A DNA stretch of 64,000 bases from assembly GCF_900624995.1 (NCBI RefSeq), contig NZ_UYXQ01000008.1:1-64000 (forward strand), in the 5' to 3' direction. The notes beneath the pieces were generated by a model. That model was not told the origin of the DNA and did no database searches. It was given only the letters and a program-made list of their open reading frames with translations. Source of the DNA: Pseudomonas antarctica (lineage in GTDB: Bacteria > Pseudomonadota > Gammaproteobacteria > Pseudomonadales > Pseudomonadaceae). The stretch's first letter is position 1; each line of letters begins with the position of its first letter. This document shows, piece by piece, positions 32,853-42,887 of the stretch. The translations under genes were made by a program, and so were the position numbers.

Positions 32853-33935
32853 ATGGGCGGTCGCACTTCGAGAATTGTACTCAGCCTTGGCCTGTTGGCG
32901 CTGCTGAGCGGCTGTGGTCAGGAAAAGACTCAACCCAAGGCGCATTCACGGGTATTTGTGCAGACCGTGCAGTCGGCAGATTTTGCTGCGGCGGTCACGC
33001 TGACCGGTGACATCCAGGCCCGTGTGCAGACCGATTTGTCCTTTCGCGTGGGCGGCAAGATCATCCAGCGCATGGTCGACGTGGGCGACCGCGTGGCTGC
33101 CAAGCAAGTGCTGGCCAAACTTGATCCCAAAGATTTGCAGACCCGCGTCGATTCCGCCCAGGCCCAGGTCGTGGCCGAACAGGCGCGGGTCAAGCAGACT
33201 GCCGCCGCCTTCGTGCGCCAGGAAAAGCTCCTGCCCAAGGGCTACACCAGTCGCAGCGAATACGACGCCGCCCAGGCCGCGCTGCGCAGCAGTCAAAGTG
33301 CCCTGGCGGCGGCGCAAGCCCAACTGGCCAACGCCCGCGAGCAACTGGGCTATAGCGCGTTGATCGCCGATGCGCCCGGCGTGATTACCGCCCGCCAGGC
33401 CGAGGTCGGCCAGGTGGTGCAGGCCACTGTGCCGATTTTCAGCCTGGCCCGTGACGGTGAGCGCGATGCGGTGTTCAACGTGTATGAGTCGCTGTTGGTG
33501 GAACCGCCGCCTGACGCGCCGATCACGGTCAGCCTGGTGGATAACCCGAGCATCAAGGTCCAGGGCAAGGTCCGCGAAGTCACCCCAGCCGTCGCAGCCG
33601 ATACCGGCACCGTGCAAGTCAAGATTGCTTTGCAGGCGCTGCCCAAAGGCATGCAGCTGGGTTCGGTGGTGAGCGCCACTGCGAATGGCCCGGCCAAGGC
33701 CAGTATCGAGCTGCCCTGGTCTGCGTTGACCAAAGACCTCAACGAGCCCGCTGTGTGGCTGGTCGATGACGACGGCAAGGCGCAACTGCACAAGGTCACT
33801 GTGGCGCGTTACCTGACCGGCAAAGTGATCATTGGTGAGGGCCTTAAAGGCGGCGAAAAAGTCGTGGTGGCCGGCGGGCAATTGTTGCACCCCGGCATGC
33901 TTGTCGAGATCGCCCAGCCAGGAGCCCAGCCATGA
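32853..33935 (+). CDS. triA: RND efflux membrane-fusion lipoprotein, TriA-like
   Basis: A 360-residue periplasmic adaptor with lipobox LLSGC (Cys about 22), a first lipoyl half (VQTDLSFRVGGKIIQRMVDV), a coiled-coil hairpin rich in Ala/Gln (about 95-165) and barrel domains. Adaptors of this kind bridge the inner-membrane pump and an outer-membrane channel. A second adaptor gene overlaps its end by 4 bases, and the pump follows. Two adaptors per pump is the arrangement of TriABC in P. aeruginosa, which exports triclosan through OpmH. No outer-membrane factor is encoded here. AAAGGAG precedes the ATG. Confidence 0.8.
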   Translation: MGGRTSRIVLSLGLLALLSGCGQEKTQPKAHSRVFVQTVQSADFAAAVTLTGDIQARVQTDLSFRVGGKIIQRMVDVGDRVAAKQVLAKLDPKDLQTRVDSAQAQVVAEQARVKQTAAAFVRQEKLLPKGYTSRSEYDAAQAALRSSQSALAAAQAQLANAREQLGYSALIADAPGVITARQAEVGQVVQATVPIFSLARDGERDAVFNVYESLLVEPPPDAPITVSLVDNPSIKVQGKVREVTPAVAADTGTVQVKIALQALPKGMQLGSVVSATANGPAKASIELPWSALTKDLNEPAVWLVDDDGKAQLHKVTVARYLTGKVIIGEGLKGGEKVVVAGGQLLHPGMLVEIAQPGAQP

Positions 33936-35002
33936 AGCGCCTGACGGCTCTACTCGCCACCAGCCTGTTGCTGGTCGCCTGCTCCAAGCAAGAGCCGCCG
34001 CCCGAACCGGTGCGCCCGGTGTTATCGATGCAGGTCAAAGCCGAAGACCAGGAAAATCTCGGCCGCTTCGCCGGTACGATCCAGGCCCGTTATGAAAGCA
34101 ATTTGGGTTTTCGCGTGCCCGGCCGTATTGCCCGTCGCGCCGTGGATGTCGGTGCCGAGGTGGAGAAGGGCGCCTTGCTCGCCGTTCTCGACCCCACCGA
34201 CCAGCAGAACCAGTTGCGCGCCGCCCAAGGCGACCTCGCCCGTGTGCAGGCGCAATTTATCAATGCCCAGGCCAACGCCCGCCGCCAACAGGCGTTGTTC
34301 AACCGTGGCGTCGGCGCCCAGGCCCAGTTGGACGTGGCTCAGACCGACCTTAAAACCACCCAGGCCACCCTCGATCAGGCCAAGGCCTCGGTCAACCAGG
34401 CCAAAGACCAGCTCAATTACGCCGAACTGCACACTGACCACGCCGGTATCGTCACTGCCTGGAATGCCGAGGCTGGCCAGGTGGTCAGCGCCGGCCAGCA
34501 GGTGGTGACGCTGGCGCGCCCGGATATTAAGGAAGCAGTCATCGACTTGCCGGCGGGTCTCGCCCAGCGCTTGCCAGCCGATGTGGTGTTTCTGGTCGCC
34601 GGGCAACTCGACCCGAGCGTCAACACCACCGCCCTGGTGCGCGAGATCGAGCCCCAGGCCCAAAGCGCCACGCGTACCCGCCGCGCACGCCTGACCCTGG
34701 CCGAGACGCCGCCTGCGTTTCGCCTGGGAACCGCGATCAGCGTGACCTTGAGTACTGCCATTGCGCCACGTATCGAAGTGCCCGTCAGCGCTTTGCAGGA
34801 CGTCGACGGCAAAACCCGCATCTGGCTGCTCGACACCCAACGCCAGACCGTGCAACCACGCGACGTCACCGTGATCAGCCGCGACGCCGCCAGCGCCTTG
34901 CTCAATGGCGGCGTTAAACCCGGCGAGCGCATCGTCACCGCCGGTGTGAACAGCCTGAAACCCGGGCAAAAAGTCAAAATCGACGAGGACAGCCCGCGAT
35001 GA
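33932..35002 (+). CDS. triB: RND efflux membrane-fusion lipoprotein, TriB-like
   Basis: A 356-residue homologue of the preceding adaptor, with its own lipoprotein signal (MKRLTALLATSLLLVAC) and the same lipoyl-hairpin-lipoyl order (YESNLGFRVPGRIARRAVDV; hairpin about 85-150). It overlaps both neighbours by 4 bases (ATGA type), so the three genes are translated together. In the TriABC paradigm both adaptors are needed and act as a heteromer. The symbol is by analogy. Confidence 0.8.
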   Translation: MKRLTALLATSLLLVACSKQEPPPEPVRPVLSMQVKAEDQENLGRFAGTIQARYESNLGFRVPGRIARRAVDVGAEVEKGALLAVLDPTDQQNQLRAAQGDLARVQAQFINAQANARRQQALFNRGVGAQAQLDVAQTDLKTTQATLDQAKASVNQAKDQLNYAELHTDHAGIVTAWNAEAGQVVSAGQQVVTLARPDIKEAVIDLPAGLAQRLPADVVFLVAGQLDPSVNTTALVREIEPQAQSATRTRRARLTLAETPPAFRLGTAISVTLSTAIAPRIEVPVSALQDVDGKTRIWLLDTQRQTVQPRDVTVISRDAASALLNGGVKPGERIVTAGVNSLKPGQKVKIDEDSPR

Positions 35003-38000
35003 AAGGGAGCTTCAACTTATCCGACTGGGCCCTCAAGCATCAGTCCTTCGTCTGGTACCTGATGTTCGTCGCGCTGCTGATGGGCGTGTTCTCCTACATG
35101 AACCTTGGCCGTGAGGAAGACCCGTCGTTCACCATCAAGACCATGGTGATCCAGACCCGCTGGCCCGGCGCGACCCAGGAAGAAACCCTTAAGCAGGTCA
35201 CCGACCGCATCGAGAAAAAACTCGAAGAGCTCGACGCCCTCGACTACGTGAAAAGCTACACGCGACCAGGTGAGTCCACGGTGTTCGTGTTCCTCAAGGA
35301 CACCACCAGCGCCAAGGCCATCCCGGATATCTGGTACCAGGTGCGCAAGAAGATTGACGATATTCGCGGTACTTTCCCTCAGGGTTTGCAGGGGCCGTCG
35401 TTCAACGATGAGTTCGGTGACGTGTTCGGTTCGGTGTATGCCTTTACCGGCGACGGCCTGTCGATGCGCCAGTTGCGCGATTACGTGGAGCAGGTGCGTG
35501 CCGAGATCCGTTCGGTGCCGGGGTTGGGCAAGGTCGAGATGATCGGCCAGCAGGACGAAGTGATTTACCTGAATTTCTCCACGCGCAAACTCGCGGCACT
35601 GGGGATTGATCAGCGCCAGATCGTGCAAAGCCTGCAATCACAGAACGCCGTGACCCCCGCCGGGGTGATCGAGGCTGGGCCGGAGCGAATTTCCGTGCGC
35701 ACCTCGGGGCAGTTCGCCTCGGAGAAGGACTTGGCGGACGTTAACCTGCGGCTCAATGACCGTTTCTACCGTTTGGCGGACATTGCCGACATCAGCCGTG
35801 GCTATGTCGACCCGGCGCGGCCGATGTTGCGCTTTAACGGCCAGCCGGCGATCGGCTTGGCTATCGCCATGCAGAAGGGCGGTAATATCCAGTCGTTCGG
35901 CAAGGCCCTGCACACGCGCATGGATGAGCTGACCGCCGACCTGCCAGTAGGCGTTGGTGTGCACAAAGTCTCCGATCAGGCGGAAGTGGTCGAAGAGGCT
36001 GTCGGCGGCTTTACCAGCGCATTGTTTGAAGCGGTCATCATCGTCTTGGTGGTGAGCTTTATCAGCCTCGGCATGCGCGCCGGGTTGGTGGTAGCGTGCT
36101 CGATCCCGTTGGTGCTGGCGCTGGTGTTCGTGTTCATGGAGTACAGCGGTATCACCATGCAGCGGGTGTCGCTGGGCGCGTTGATCATCGCCCTTGGCCT
36201 GCTGGTGGACGATGCGATGATCACCGTGGAGATGATGATCACGCGCCTGGAAAAAGGCGAAACCAAGGAGCAGGCGGCGACGTACGCCTACACCTCGACC
36301 GCCTTCCCGATGCTCACCGGCACCTTGGTCACGGTGGCCGGCTTTGTGCCGATCGGCCTCAATGCCAGTTCGGCGGGCGAGTACACCTTCACCCTGTTTG
36401 CGGTGATTGCCGTGGCGATGCTGGTGTCGTGGGTGGTGGCAGTGCTGTTTGCGCCGGTGATTGGCGTGCATATTCTCAGTGCCAATGTGAAACCGCACAA
36501 CGCCGAGCCAGGCCGGATCGGCCGCGCGTTCAATGGCGGCATGCTGTGGGCCATGCGCAACCGCTGGTGGGCCATCGGCATCACCGTGGGCCTGTTCGTG
36601 GCGTCGGTGTTCTCCATGCAGTTTGTGCAGAACCAGTTTTTCCCGTCGTCGGACCGCCCGGAAATCCTCGTCGACCTCAACCTGCCGCAAAACGCCTCGA
36701 TCAACGAAACGCGCAAGGCCGTCGACCGCCTCGAAGCGATCATCAAGGACGACCCGGACATTGCCCGCTGGAGCACCTATATCGGCCAGGGCGCGATTCG
36801 TTTCTACCTGCCCCTCGACCAGCAATTGGAAAACCCGTATTACGCGCAGTTGGTCATCGTCAGCAAAGGCCTGGAAGAACGCGGCGCCTTGATTGCGCGC
36901 CTGCAAAAGCGCCTGCGTGATGACTTTGTCGGCATCTCCAGTTATGTGCAGCCGCTGGAAATGGGCCCACCGGTAGGCCGGCCCATTCAGTACCGGGTCT
37001 CCGGTAAAGACATTGACCAGGTGCGCAAACACGCCATCGAGCTGGCAACCTTGCTGGATCAGAACACCCACTTGGGCGAGATCATCTACGACTGGAACGA
37101 GCCGGGCAAAGTGCTGCGCGTGGACATCGCCCAGGACAAGGCGCGGCAACTGGGGCTGTCGTCGGAAGACGTAGCACAGTTGATGAACAGCGTGGTCAGC
37201 GGCGCCTCGGTCACCCAGGTGCACGACGATATTTACCTGATCAACGTGGTCGGCCGCGCCGAAGATGCCGAACGCGGCACGCCGGAAACCTTGCAGAACC
37301 TGCAGATCGTCACACCCAACGGCACCTCGATTCCACTGCTGGCCTTCGCCACCGTGCGCTATGAGCTTGAACAGCCGTTGGTATGGCGCCGCGACCGCAA
37401 GCCGACGATCACGATCAAGGCATCGGTGCGCGATGAGATGCAGCCCACCGACCTGGTCAAACAGCTGGCGCCGACGATCGACAAATTCAGCGCCGGTTTG
37501 CCGGTGGGTTACAAGGTCGCCACTGGCGGTACCGTGGAAGAAAGCGGCAAGGCCCAGGGCCCGATTGCCAAGGTAGTGCCGTTGATGCTGTTCTTGATGG
37601 CCACCTTCCTGATGATCCAACTGCACAGCGTGCAGAAGATGTTCCTGGTGGCGAGTGTTGCGCCGCTCGGCCTGATCGGTGTGGTGCTGGCGCTGATTCC
37701 CACGGGCACGCCCATGGGGTTTGTGGCGATCCTCGGCATCCTTGCGCTGATCGGCATCATCATCCGCAACTCGGTGATTCTGGTGACGCAGATCGATGCC
37801 TACGAACGCGACGGCTACACACCGTGGGATGCGGTGGTGCAAGCTACTGAGCACCGACGCCGACCAATCCTGCTGACCGCTGCGGCGGCGAGCCTGGGCA
37901 TGATCCCGATTGCGCGGGAAGTGTTCTGGGGGCCGATGGCTTACGCGATGATTGGCGGCATTATTATCGCCACGTTGCTGACGTTGCTGTTCCTGCCGGC

Positions 38001-38052
38001 GCTTTATGTGGCGTGGTACAAGATTCGCGAGCCGCAAAAACATCAGGCCTGA
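34999..38052 (+). CDS. triC: RND efflux pump permease, TriC-like
   Basis: A 1017-residue proton-driven inner-membrane transporter, normal for the AcrB/MexB superfamily. It has twelve transmembrane helices (first at about 17-35, then a central group at about 335-500 and a C-terminal group at about 845-1010) and two large periplasmic loops. The transmembrane proton-relay segment LGLLVDDAMITVEMM carries the paired Asp residues. FNDEFGDVFGSVYAFTGDGL in the porter domain is typical of the TriC/VexF-like HAE branch. It is last in the operon, and a weak hairpin follows. Confidence 0.85.
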   Translation: MKGSFNLSDWALKHQSFVWYLMFVALLMGVFSYMNLGREEDPSFTIKTMVIQTRWPGATQEETLKQVTDRIEKKLEELDALDYVKSYTRPGESTVFVFLKDTTSAKAIPDIWYQVRKKIDDIRGTFPQGLQGPSFNDEFGDVFGSVYAFTGDGLSMRQLRDYVEQVRAEIRSVPGLGKVEMIGQQDEVIYLNFSTRKLAALGIDQRQIVQSLQSQNAVTPAGVIEAGPERISVRTSGQFASEKDLADVNLRLNDRFYRLADIADISRGYVDPARPMLRFNGQPAIGLAIAMQKGGNIQSFGKALHTRMDELTADLPVGVGVHKVSDQAEVVEEAVGGFTSALFEAVIIVLVVSFISLGMRAGLVVACSIPLVLALVFVFMEYSGITMQRVSLGALIIALGLLVDDAMITVEMMITRLEKGETKEQAATYAYTSTAFPMLTGTLVTVAGFVPIGLNASSAGEYTFTLFAVIAVAMLVSWVVAVLFAPVIGVHILSANVKPHNAEPGRIGRAFNGGMLWAMRNRWWAIGITVGLFVASVFSMQFVQNQFFPSSDRPEILVDLNLPQNASINETRKAVDRLEAIIKDDPDIARWSTYIGQGAIRFYLPLDQQLENPYYAQLVIVSKGLEERGALIARLQKRLRDDFVGISSYVQPLEMGPPVGRPIQYRVSGKDIDQVRKHAIELATLLDQNTHLGEIIYDWNEPGKVLRVDIAQDKARQLGLSSEDVAQLMNSVVSGASVTQVHDDIYLINVVGRAEDAERGTPETLQNLQIVTPNGTSIPLLAFATVRYELEQPLVWRRDRKPTITIKASVRDEMQPTDLVKQLAPTIDKFSAGLPVGYKVATGGTVEESGKAQGPIAKVVPLMLFLMATFLMIQLHSVQKMFLVASVAPLGLIGVVLALIPTGTPMGFVAILGILALIGIIIRNSVILVTQIDAYERDGYTPWDAVVQATEHRRRPILLTAAAASLGMIPIAREVFWGPMAYAMIGGIIIATLLTLLFLPALYVAWYKIREPQKHQA

Positions 38053-38059
38053 CCATCGG

Positions 38060-38085
38060 GCCTTCCTGCGAGGGTGTAGGAAGGC
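38060..38085 (+). terminator. Weak hairpin after the RND operon
   Basis: GCCTTCCT / AGGAAGGC (38060-38067 with 38078-38085) with a 10-base loop and almost no T-tract. It may be a Rho-assisted terminator. Confidence 0.5.
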
Positions 38086-38166
38086 TCCCGGAAACACTTT
38101 CCCTACATTCAACTGGCGATAAGTGCTTTACCCTCCGGGGCTGATCTTGTTTGAAAGGCCCGTGTC

Positions 38167-40362
38167 ATGCGCCACCTCTGGTTGGTTTTTACTGTCTTGC
38201 TGTCTCCGCTGGCCCTCGCCGACACTGTGCTGGAAAACGCCTTGTGGCGGGTCGAACTCGACCCCGCCACGTTGGCGCTGCGCGTTACGCCGGCGGGTGA
38301 GGCTTCGGTGCAGGCGTCCAGCGGCGTTGCGGCGCATGTTGTCAGCGATATGCAGGCAGAGGCTGAACAGGCCACCTGGCAATGGGACAGCGGCGCCTAT
38401 CGTCTGACGGCTCGCCTTGAGCAGCGCGACCTTGCCTTGAGCATCAGCGCGCGTGAGCCGGGTGAGTTGCCCTTGCTGCGCCAACCCGCTGAGGCCATGG
38501 GCCAAGGGTTGATCTGGCCCCTGGCCGAAGGGCACTACGTGCCGGCGGGTAACCCCGTATGGCGCGCGTTTTTGCTGGAGCAGGGCGAGGTCAATACCAC
38601 ACAGGATCTGAGCCTGCCGTTATGGGGTATGGATCACGGGCGCTTCACGCTGAGCTGGTTGCTGACCAACCCCTATAACAACCGCCTGTTGTGGCAAGCC
38701 GACGGAAAAGGCCTGGCGCTGCTGGCATCCCATGCATTCACGGCGCTGGAACCCAGCGCGCCGATGACCCTGCGCCTGCACTTGGGCGACGTCGACCCGT
38801 TGGCCGGGGCCAAACGCTATCGCCAATGGCTGGTAGAGCAGGGGCGTTATGAACCGCTGACGGACAAGCTGCGGCAAACGCCTGAAGCGCAAAAGCTGCT
38901 GGGTGCCAGTCATGCCTATCTGTGGGGTAATGACCTGTTGGGGGCAGATGATGTGCGTGACTGGCCGCTATTGGTGAAACGGCTGCGCGACCACGAACTC
39001 AAGGGCTTGCTGGGCAAAGAGGCCACGCAAGTGCTGACGCAGCCTCGTGCGTTGGACCGCTATCAACAGACGGTGCTGTTGCGTGGCCTCAACGGGGCGA
39101 TCAACAAAAAGGCGCGGCAGACCTGGCAGGCTACCGACGAGCCGAACATGCTCAAGCTTGCTGATGGCTATGGCGTACTCCGGCGCGACTTGGCCAAAGC
39201 GTTTGCCGGTGCCTTGAGTGACCGCCCTGAAACCTGGGGCAGCACCCTCTCGGCCAAGACCATAAAGTCGCTGCAAGAGGCGGGGCTCTCACGTCTGCTG
39301 CTGACCTTGGGCGAAGGTTGGGAAGGCGGCCTCTGGCACCCCGAAGCGATTCAGGCGGGCGTCAACGCCGGTTACCTCATGGCACCTTACGATTCCTATG
39401 AAACGGCGTTATCCACCACCGAAAACCCGGACTGGACCACCGCTCACCTGGGCAGCAAGGCTTACCGCGACTGTGCCATCGTGTTGAAGGACGGCAAGCT
39501 CAAGACCGGCTTCCAGCAATCGGGCCACTACACCGATCCGCGCTGCGTCCGGCCTCTGCTGGAAGCCCGGGTGAAAGCCGTGCACGCCAAGGCAGGTTTC
39601 AACGCGTGGTTTCTCGATGCCTACGCCACCAGCATGGTCTTCGACAGCTATCGTAGCGGCACCCCAATGACCCAGGCGCAAAACGCCGACGGCAATATCG
39701 ATGCGTCTCGCTGGATCAACACCGCGCTCAAGCTGCCCGCAGGCTCCGAAGACGGCAACGCAATCACGGCCCAGGGCATCCTGTTCGCCCATGGGATGCA
39801 GACACCCGTGATCGGCTGGGGTGACCAGTCGATGACTCAGGACAAGCAGTCGCCCTATTACGTGGGCAATTGGTACCCGCCGGAGCAACCGGCGGTGTTC
39901 TTCAAGTCCGTGCCGTTGAAGGAGCTGTTTCGTACGGTGTATTTCGAGCCGACGATGCGTTTGCCGTTGTATCAGGCGGTGTTCCATGGTTCGGTCATCA
40001 CCACCCACCACTGGCTGTTCGATAGCCTCAAGCTAAGCAATGTGCAGGCTGAAAACGAGCTAACTCAATTGCTGTACAACGTGCCGCCGCTGTATCACCT
40101 GAGCGCGGCGACGCTTAAGGAGCGGCTGCCGGTGATCCAGCGTCAGGACCGGTTTTTTCGGCCATTGCATCAGCGCTTGGCGACTCAGGCGATGACCGAC
40201 TTCCGCTGGCTGACGGCGGACAAGCAGGTGCAGCAGACCACGTTTGCCGATGGCACGCGGTTAGTGGCAAATTTTGCTGCTGAGGAGAACCAGGGCTATG
40301 CCGCACGCAGTGTGACGGCACTGGTGGTGGGGGAAAAGCCGGTGGTGTATCAGGTGCAGTAG
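38167..40362 (+). CDS. Secreted glycoside hydrolase, GH101-like
   Basis: A 731-residue exported protein (signal MRHLWLVFTVLLSPLALA, cleavage before DTV). The N-terminal third (about 20-210) is a beta-sandwich by eye. From about 215 it looks like a TIM-barrel glycosidase: LTLGEGWEGGLWHPEAI, YLMAPYDSYETA, FNAWFLDAYATSMVFD (candidate catalytic Asp) and HGMQTPVIGWGDQS. The pattern resembles the GH101/GH129 endo-alpha-N-acetylgalactosaminidase clan, which cuts O-glycans from mucin-type glycoproteins, but identity is low and the substrate here is not established. It stands alone, divergent from no regulator, and uses the ATG at 38167. Confidence 0.65.
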   Translation: MRHLWLVFTVLLSPLALADTVLENALWRVELDPATLALRVTPAGEASVQASSGVAAHVVSDMQAEAEQATWQWDSGAYRLTARLEQRDLALSISAREPGELPLLRQPAEAMGQGLIWPLAEGHYVPAGNPVWRAFLLEQGEVNTTQDLSLPLWGMDHGRFTLSWLLTNPYNNRLLWQADGKGLALLASHAFTALEPSAPMTLRLHLGDVDPLAGAKRYRQWLVEQGRYEPLTDKLRQTPEAQKLLGASHAYLWGNDLLGADDVRDWPLLVKRLRDHELKGLLGKEATQVLTQPRALDRYQQTVLLRGLNGAINKKARQTWQATDEPNMLKLADGYGVLRRDLAKAFAGALSDRPETWGSTLSAKTIKSLQEAGLSRLLLTLGEGWEGGLWHPEAIQAGVNAGYLMAPYDSYETALSTTENPDWTTAHLGSKAYRDCAIVLKDGKLKTGFQQSGHYTDPRCVRPLLEARVKAVHAKAGFNAWFLDAYATSMVFDSYRSGTPMTQAQNADGNIDASRWINTALKLPAGSEDGNAITAQGILFAHGMQTPVIGWGDQSMTQDKQSPYYVGNWYPPEQPAVFFKSVPLKELFRTVYFEPTMRLPLYQAVFHGSVITTHHWLFDSLKLSNVQAENELTQLLYNVPPLYHLSAATLKERLPVIQRQDRFFRPLHQRLATQAMTDFRWLTADKQVQQTTFADGTRLVANFAAEENQGYAARSVTALVVGEKPVVYQVQ

Positions 40363-40379
40363 CGCTGCCGGTCAAACCG

Positions 40380-40447
40380 CTGTCGCAGGCAAGCCAGCTC
40401 CCACGGGGGAATGAATTTCAAAATGTGGGAGCGGGCTTGCTCGCGAA
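40380..40447. repeat. Mixed REP pair
   Basis: A variant-family reverse arm (TGTCGCAGGCAAGCCAGCTC, then CCAC) followed 20 bases later by a main-family forward core at 40425-40447. Order is divergent as at 20190. It lies between the convergent glycosidase and methyltransferase genes. Confidence 0.75.
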
Positions 40448-40471
40448 GGCGTCAGCCCCGGCAACAAAAAT

Positions 40472-41098
40472 CTATAATTTGCGCCACACGCTCGCCAGCC
40501 AAGGCTGCTGTTCCCGTGGCAACCCGGCTGGCCGGTAATAATGTTCCAGCTCCACAAACCCGGCCGCCGTCAGCAAACCCAGCCATGCCTCCAGGTCGTG
40601 GTAAGACCCGTACCGAGGCCCATTCCAGCCTTCCTGGTTTTCACCGCGTGGGTTGGAGCTGAACAGCACGCCGCCCTGTTTCAAGGCGCCATGCAGCTGT
40701 TTGAGAATGCGCGGCAATTCCTGCTTGGGAATATGAAACAACACCGCATTGGCAAACACCCCATCAAATCGCCCGGCAGGCAAATCCAGCTTCAGGAAAT
40801 CCTGTTGCAACACCTCACAACCACTGTCTTCGCGGGCCATCTGCGCAAAGCGCTCGGACCCGTCGAGCCCAACAGCGATATGCCCCATGCGCGTAAAGGT
40901 CTGCAAATCCCGCCCCGGCCCGCAGCCGAAATCCAGCACGGTAAACGGTGCTGCACCTTGGATATGCCGCAGCAAGGCGTCGATGTTCTGGCTCACATCG
41001 TGATCGCGGGTGCCTTCACGGAAGTCCTCGGCCACCTGGTTGTAGTGGCCGAGCGTGGTGGACGTGATCTGGTCGAGGTCGTCGGGCTTAAGGGTCAT
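40472..41098 (-). CDS. Class I SAM-dependent methyltransferase
   Basis: A 208-residue Rossmann-fold methyltransferase with motif I VLDFGCGPGRDL, an acidic end of strand 2 (VGLDGSERFAQ) and motif IV-like FDGVFANAVLFHI. It belongs to the broad Methyltransf_11/25 group, which acts on small molecules or lipids; substrate unknown. It lies downstream of metI on the same strand with 40 bases between and could be the last gene of the met operon. Confidence 0.85.
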   Translation of the reverse strand: MTLKPDDLDQITSTTLGHYNQVAEDFREGTRDHDVSQNIDALLRHIQGAAPFTVLDFGCGPGRDLQTFTRMGHIAVGLDGSERFAQMAREDSGCEVLQQDFLKLDLPAGRFDGVFANAVLFHIPKQELPRILKQLHGALKQGGVLFSSNPRGENQEGWNGPRYGSYHDLEAWLGLLTAAGFVELEHYYRPAGLPREQQPWLASVWRKL

Positions 41099-41137
41099 GA
41101 CAGGGAATACCGTGCACTGAGATAGCCCGACTATACC

Positions 41138-41782
41138 TCACCGCTTGTTGAGCACCCGCGCCAACCGATCCCCGCCCAACTGAATCACCGCCACCAGAAT
41201 CACCAGCAGCACGATCACGGTGAGCATGATCTGCGTATCAAAGCGTTGATAGCCATAGCGATAAGCGATGTCGCCCAGACCGCCCGCGCCAATCGCCCCC
41301 GCCATGGCCGATGAGTTGATCAGGGTCACCAGCGTAATCGTGAACCCGCCGACGATCCCCGGCAGCGCTTCCGGCAACAGCACGTGCCAGATGATGTGCC
41401 AGCGACGGCAGCCCATGGCCTGTGCGGCTTCGATCAGGCCGTGGTCGACCTCGCGCAGGCTCACTTCGGCGATCCGCGCAAAGAACGGCGTGGCGGCGAT
41501 GGTCAGCGGCACCACGGCCGCCCATACACCATAGGTGGTGCCGACGATCAGCCGGGTAAATGGAATCAGCGCCACCATCAGAATCAAAAACGGAATGGAG
41601 CGGAACAGGTTGACGAACGCCCCCAGCACGCGGTTCAGCGCCGGTGCCTGGTAGATACCGCCCTTGTCGCTGGTGACCAGGAACACCGCCAGCGGAATGC
41701 CCACCAGCAACGCGATCAACGAAGACACGCCGACCATCAACAAGGTGTCGATGGCGCCCTGCAATAAACGCTCAAACCCCAT
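41138..41782 (-). CDS. metI: Methionine ABC transporter permease
   Basis: A 214-residue inner-membrane permease with about five helices. [22 protein letters not shown] is the MetI hallmark, and the EAA loop lies in [20 protein letters not shown]. The start at 41782 (MGFERLL) overlaps the metN stop by 11 bases and gives the usual length; longer starts read back through metN. It pairs with MetN and MetQ for high-affinity methionine uptake. Confidence 0.93.
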   Translation of the reverse strand: MGFERLLQGAIDTLLMVGVSSLIALLVGIPLAVFLVTSDKGGIYQAPALNRVLGAFVNLFRSIPFLILMVALIPFTRLIVGTTYGVWAAVVPLTIAATPFFARIAEVSLREVDHGLIEAAQAMGCRRWHIIWHVLLPEALPGIVGGFTITLVTLINSSAMAGAIGAGGLGDIAYRYGYQRFDTQIMLTVIVLLVILVAVIQLGGDRLARVLNKR

Positions 41783-42887
41783 AGCCCAGCACCTCCACCT
41801 GTTGCGCCCAGCGCGCGGCGCGATTGCGCAGTTCTTCGGCATTGTGGGGTGAGCCATTCACCGCCAGCAGCAATTGACCCAATGCATGCCCTTGTATCCG
41901 TTCCACACCGCCTTGCAGCAAACGTACACGCCCGCCGAGGGCGCTGAACAGCGCGGCCAGGTCGGGCTCCTCGGTGGCGCTGCCGGTGAACTGCAAACGC
42001 AATACCAGCGCCGCGTCGGCGCAGGTCTGGGTGAGTTGCAGGCGGCTTTGCAGTTCTTCCGGCAGCCCGTGTTGCAGTGGCGCCAGCAGGGTTTTACTGA
42101 CCTCGTGCTGTGGGTTGCCGAACACGTGCCACACCGGGCCTTGCTCGACGATGCGCCCGTGTTCAAGCACCACGACGCGGTCGCAGATTTCGCGAATCAC
42201 CGCCATCTCATGGGTGATCAACACGATGGTCAGGCCCAGGCGCTGGTTGATCTCGCGCAGCAGGCCGAGAATCGACTGCGTGGTCTCCGGGTCGAGCGCC
42301 GAGGTGGCTTCGTCGCACAGCAGAATCTGCGGGTCGTGCACCAGCGAGCGGGCAATACCCACGCGCTGTTTTTGCCCACCGGAGAGCTGCGCCGGGTAGG
42401 CCTTGTGCTTGTCCTTGAGGCCCACCAGTTCCAGCAGCTCGCGTACCTTTTGCTCGCGTTGCAGCGTGGGCACGCCGGCAACTTTCAGTGGCAACTCGAC
42501 GTTCTGCCAAACCGTTTTGGCCGACATCAGGTTGAAGTGCTGGAAGATCATGCCGATGCGCCGACGCAGCGCCACCAGATGGTCTTCGTCGTATTGGCCG
42601 ATGTCCACCTGATCGATCAACACCCGCCCGCTGCTCGGTTGCTCCAGGCGGTTGATGGTGCGAATCAGCGACGATTTACCGGCGCCGCTGCGGCCGATGA
42701 TGCCGAACACTTCACCGCGTTGGATCGCCAGGTCAATGCCTTGCAGGGCATTCACGCTGCCGTCATAGGTTTTGCCCAGGTTGATAAAACGCACATGGGC
42801 GCGGTTCAGGTCCGGGTGCAGTTCGGTCTGCTCGGCGCTCCTGGGCGGTAAACCCAGGTCGTGCAGTTGAGTGTTGGCGGCAGTCAT
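41772..42887 (-). CDS. metN: Methionine ABC transporter ATPase with NIL domain
   Basis: A 371-residue ATPase with Walker [10 protein letters not shown], signature LSGGQKQR, Walker [15 protein letters not shown] and H-loop VLITHEMAV. The C-terminal NIL domain (about 290-370) binds methionine and shuts the transporter down when internal methionine is high. An N-terminal extension of about 25 residues precedes the usual start. It overlaps metQ by 4 bases and metI by 11, so gene order on the minus strand is metQ-metN-metI. Confidence 0.94.
   Translation of the reverse strand: MTAANTQLHDLGLPPRSAEQTELHPDLNRAHVRFINLGKTYDGSVNALQGIDLAIQRGEVFGIIGRSGAGKSSLIRTINRLEQPSSGRVLIDQVDIGQYDEDHLVALRRRIGMIFQHFNLMSAKTVWQNVELPLKVAGVPTLQREQKVRELLELVGLKDKHKAYPAQLSGGQKQRVGIARSLVHDPQILLCDEATSALDPETTQSILGLLREINQRLGLTIVLITHEMAVIREICDRVVVLEHGRIVEQGPVWHVFGNPQHEVSKTLLAPLQHGLPEELQSRLQLTQTCADAALVLRLQFTGSATEEPDLAALFSALGGRVRLLQGGVERIQGHALGQLLLAVNGSPHNAEELRNRAARWAQQVEVLGYGV

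Noticed and set aside
35638..38112. Open frame of 824 codons on the minus strand opposite the RND permease gene
   Set aside because: It is a codon-bias shadow of triC: composition is rich in His/Arg/Gln, no family motif is visible, and the plus strand encodes a plain RND pump.
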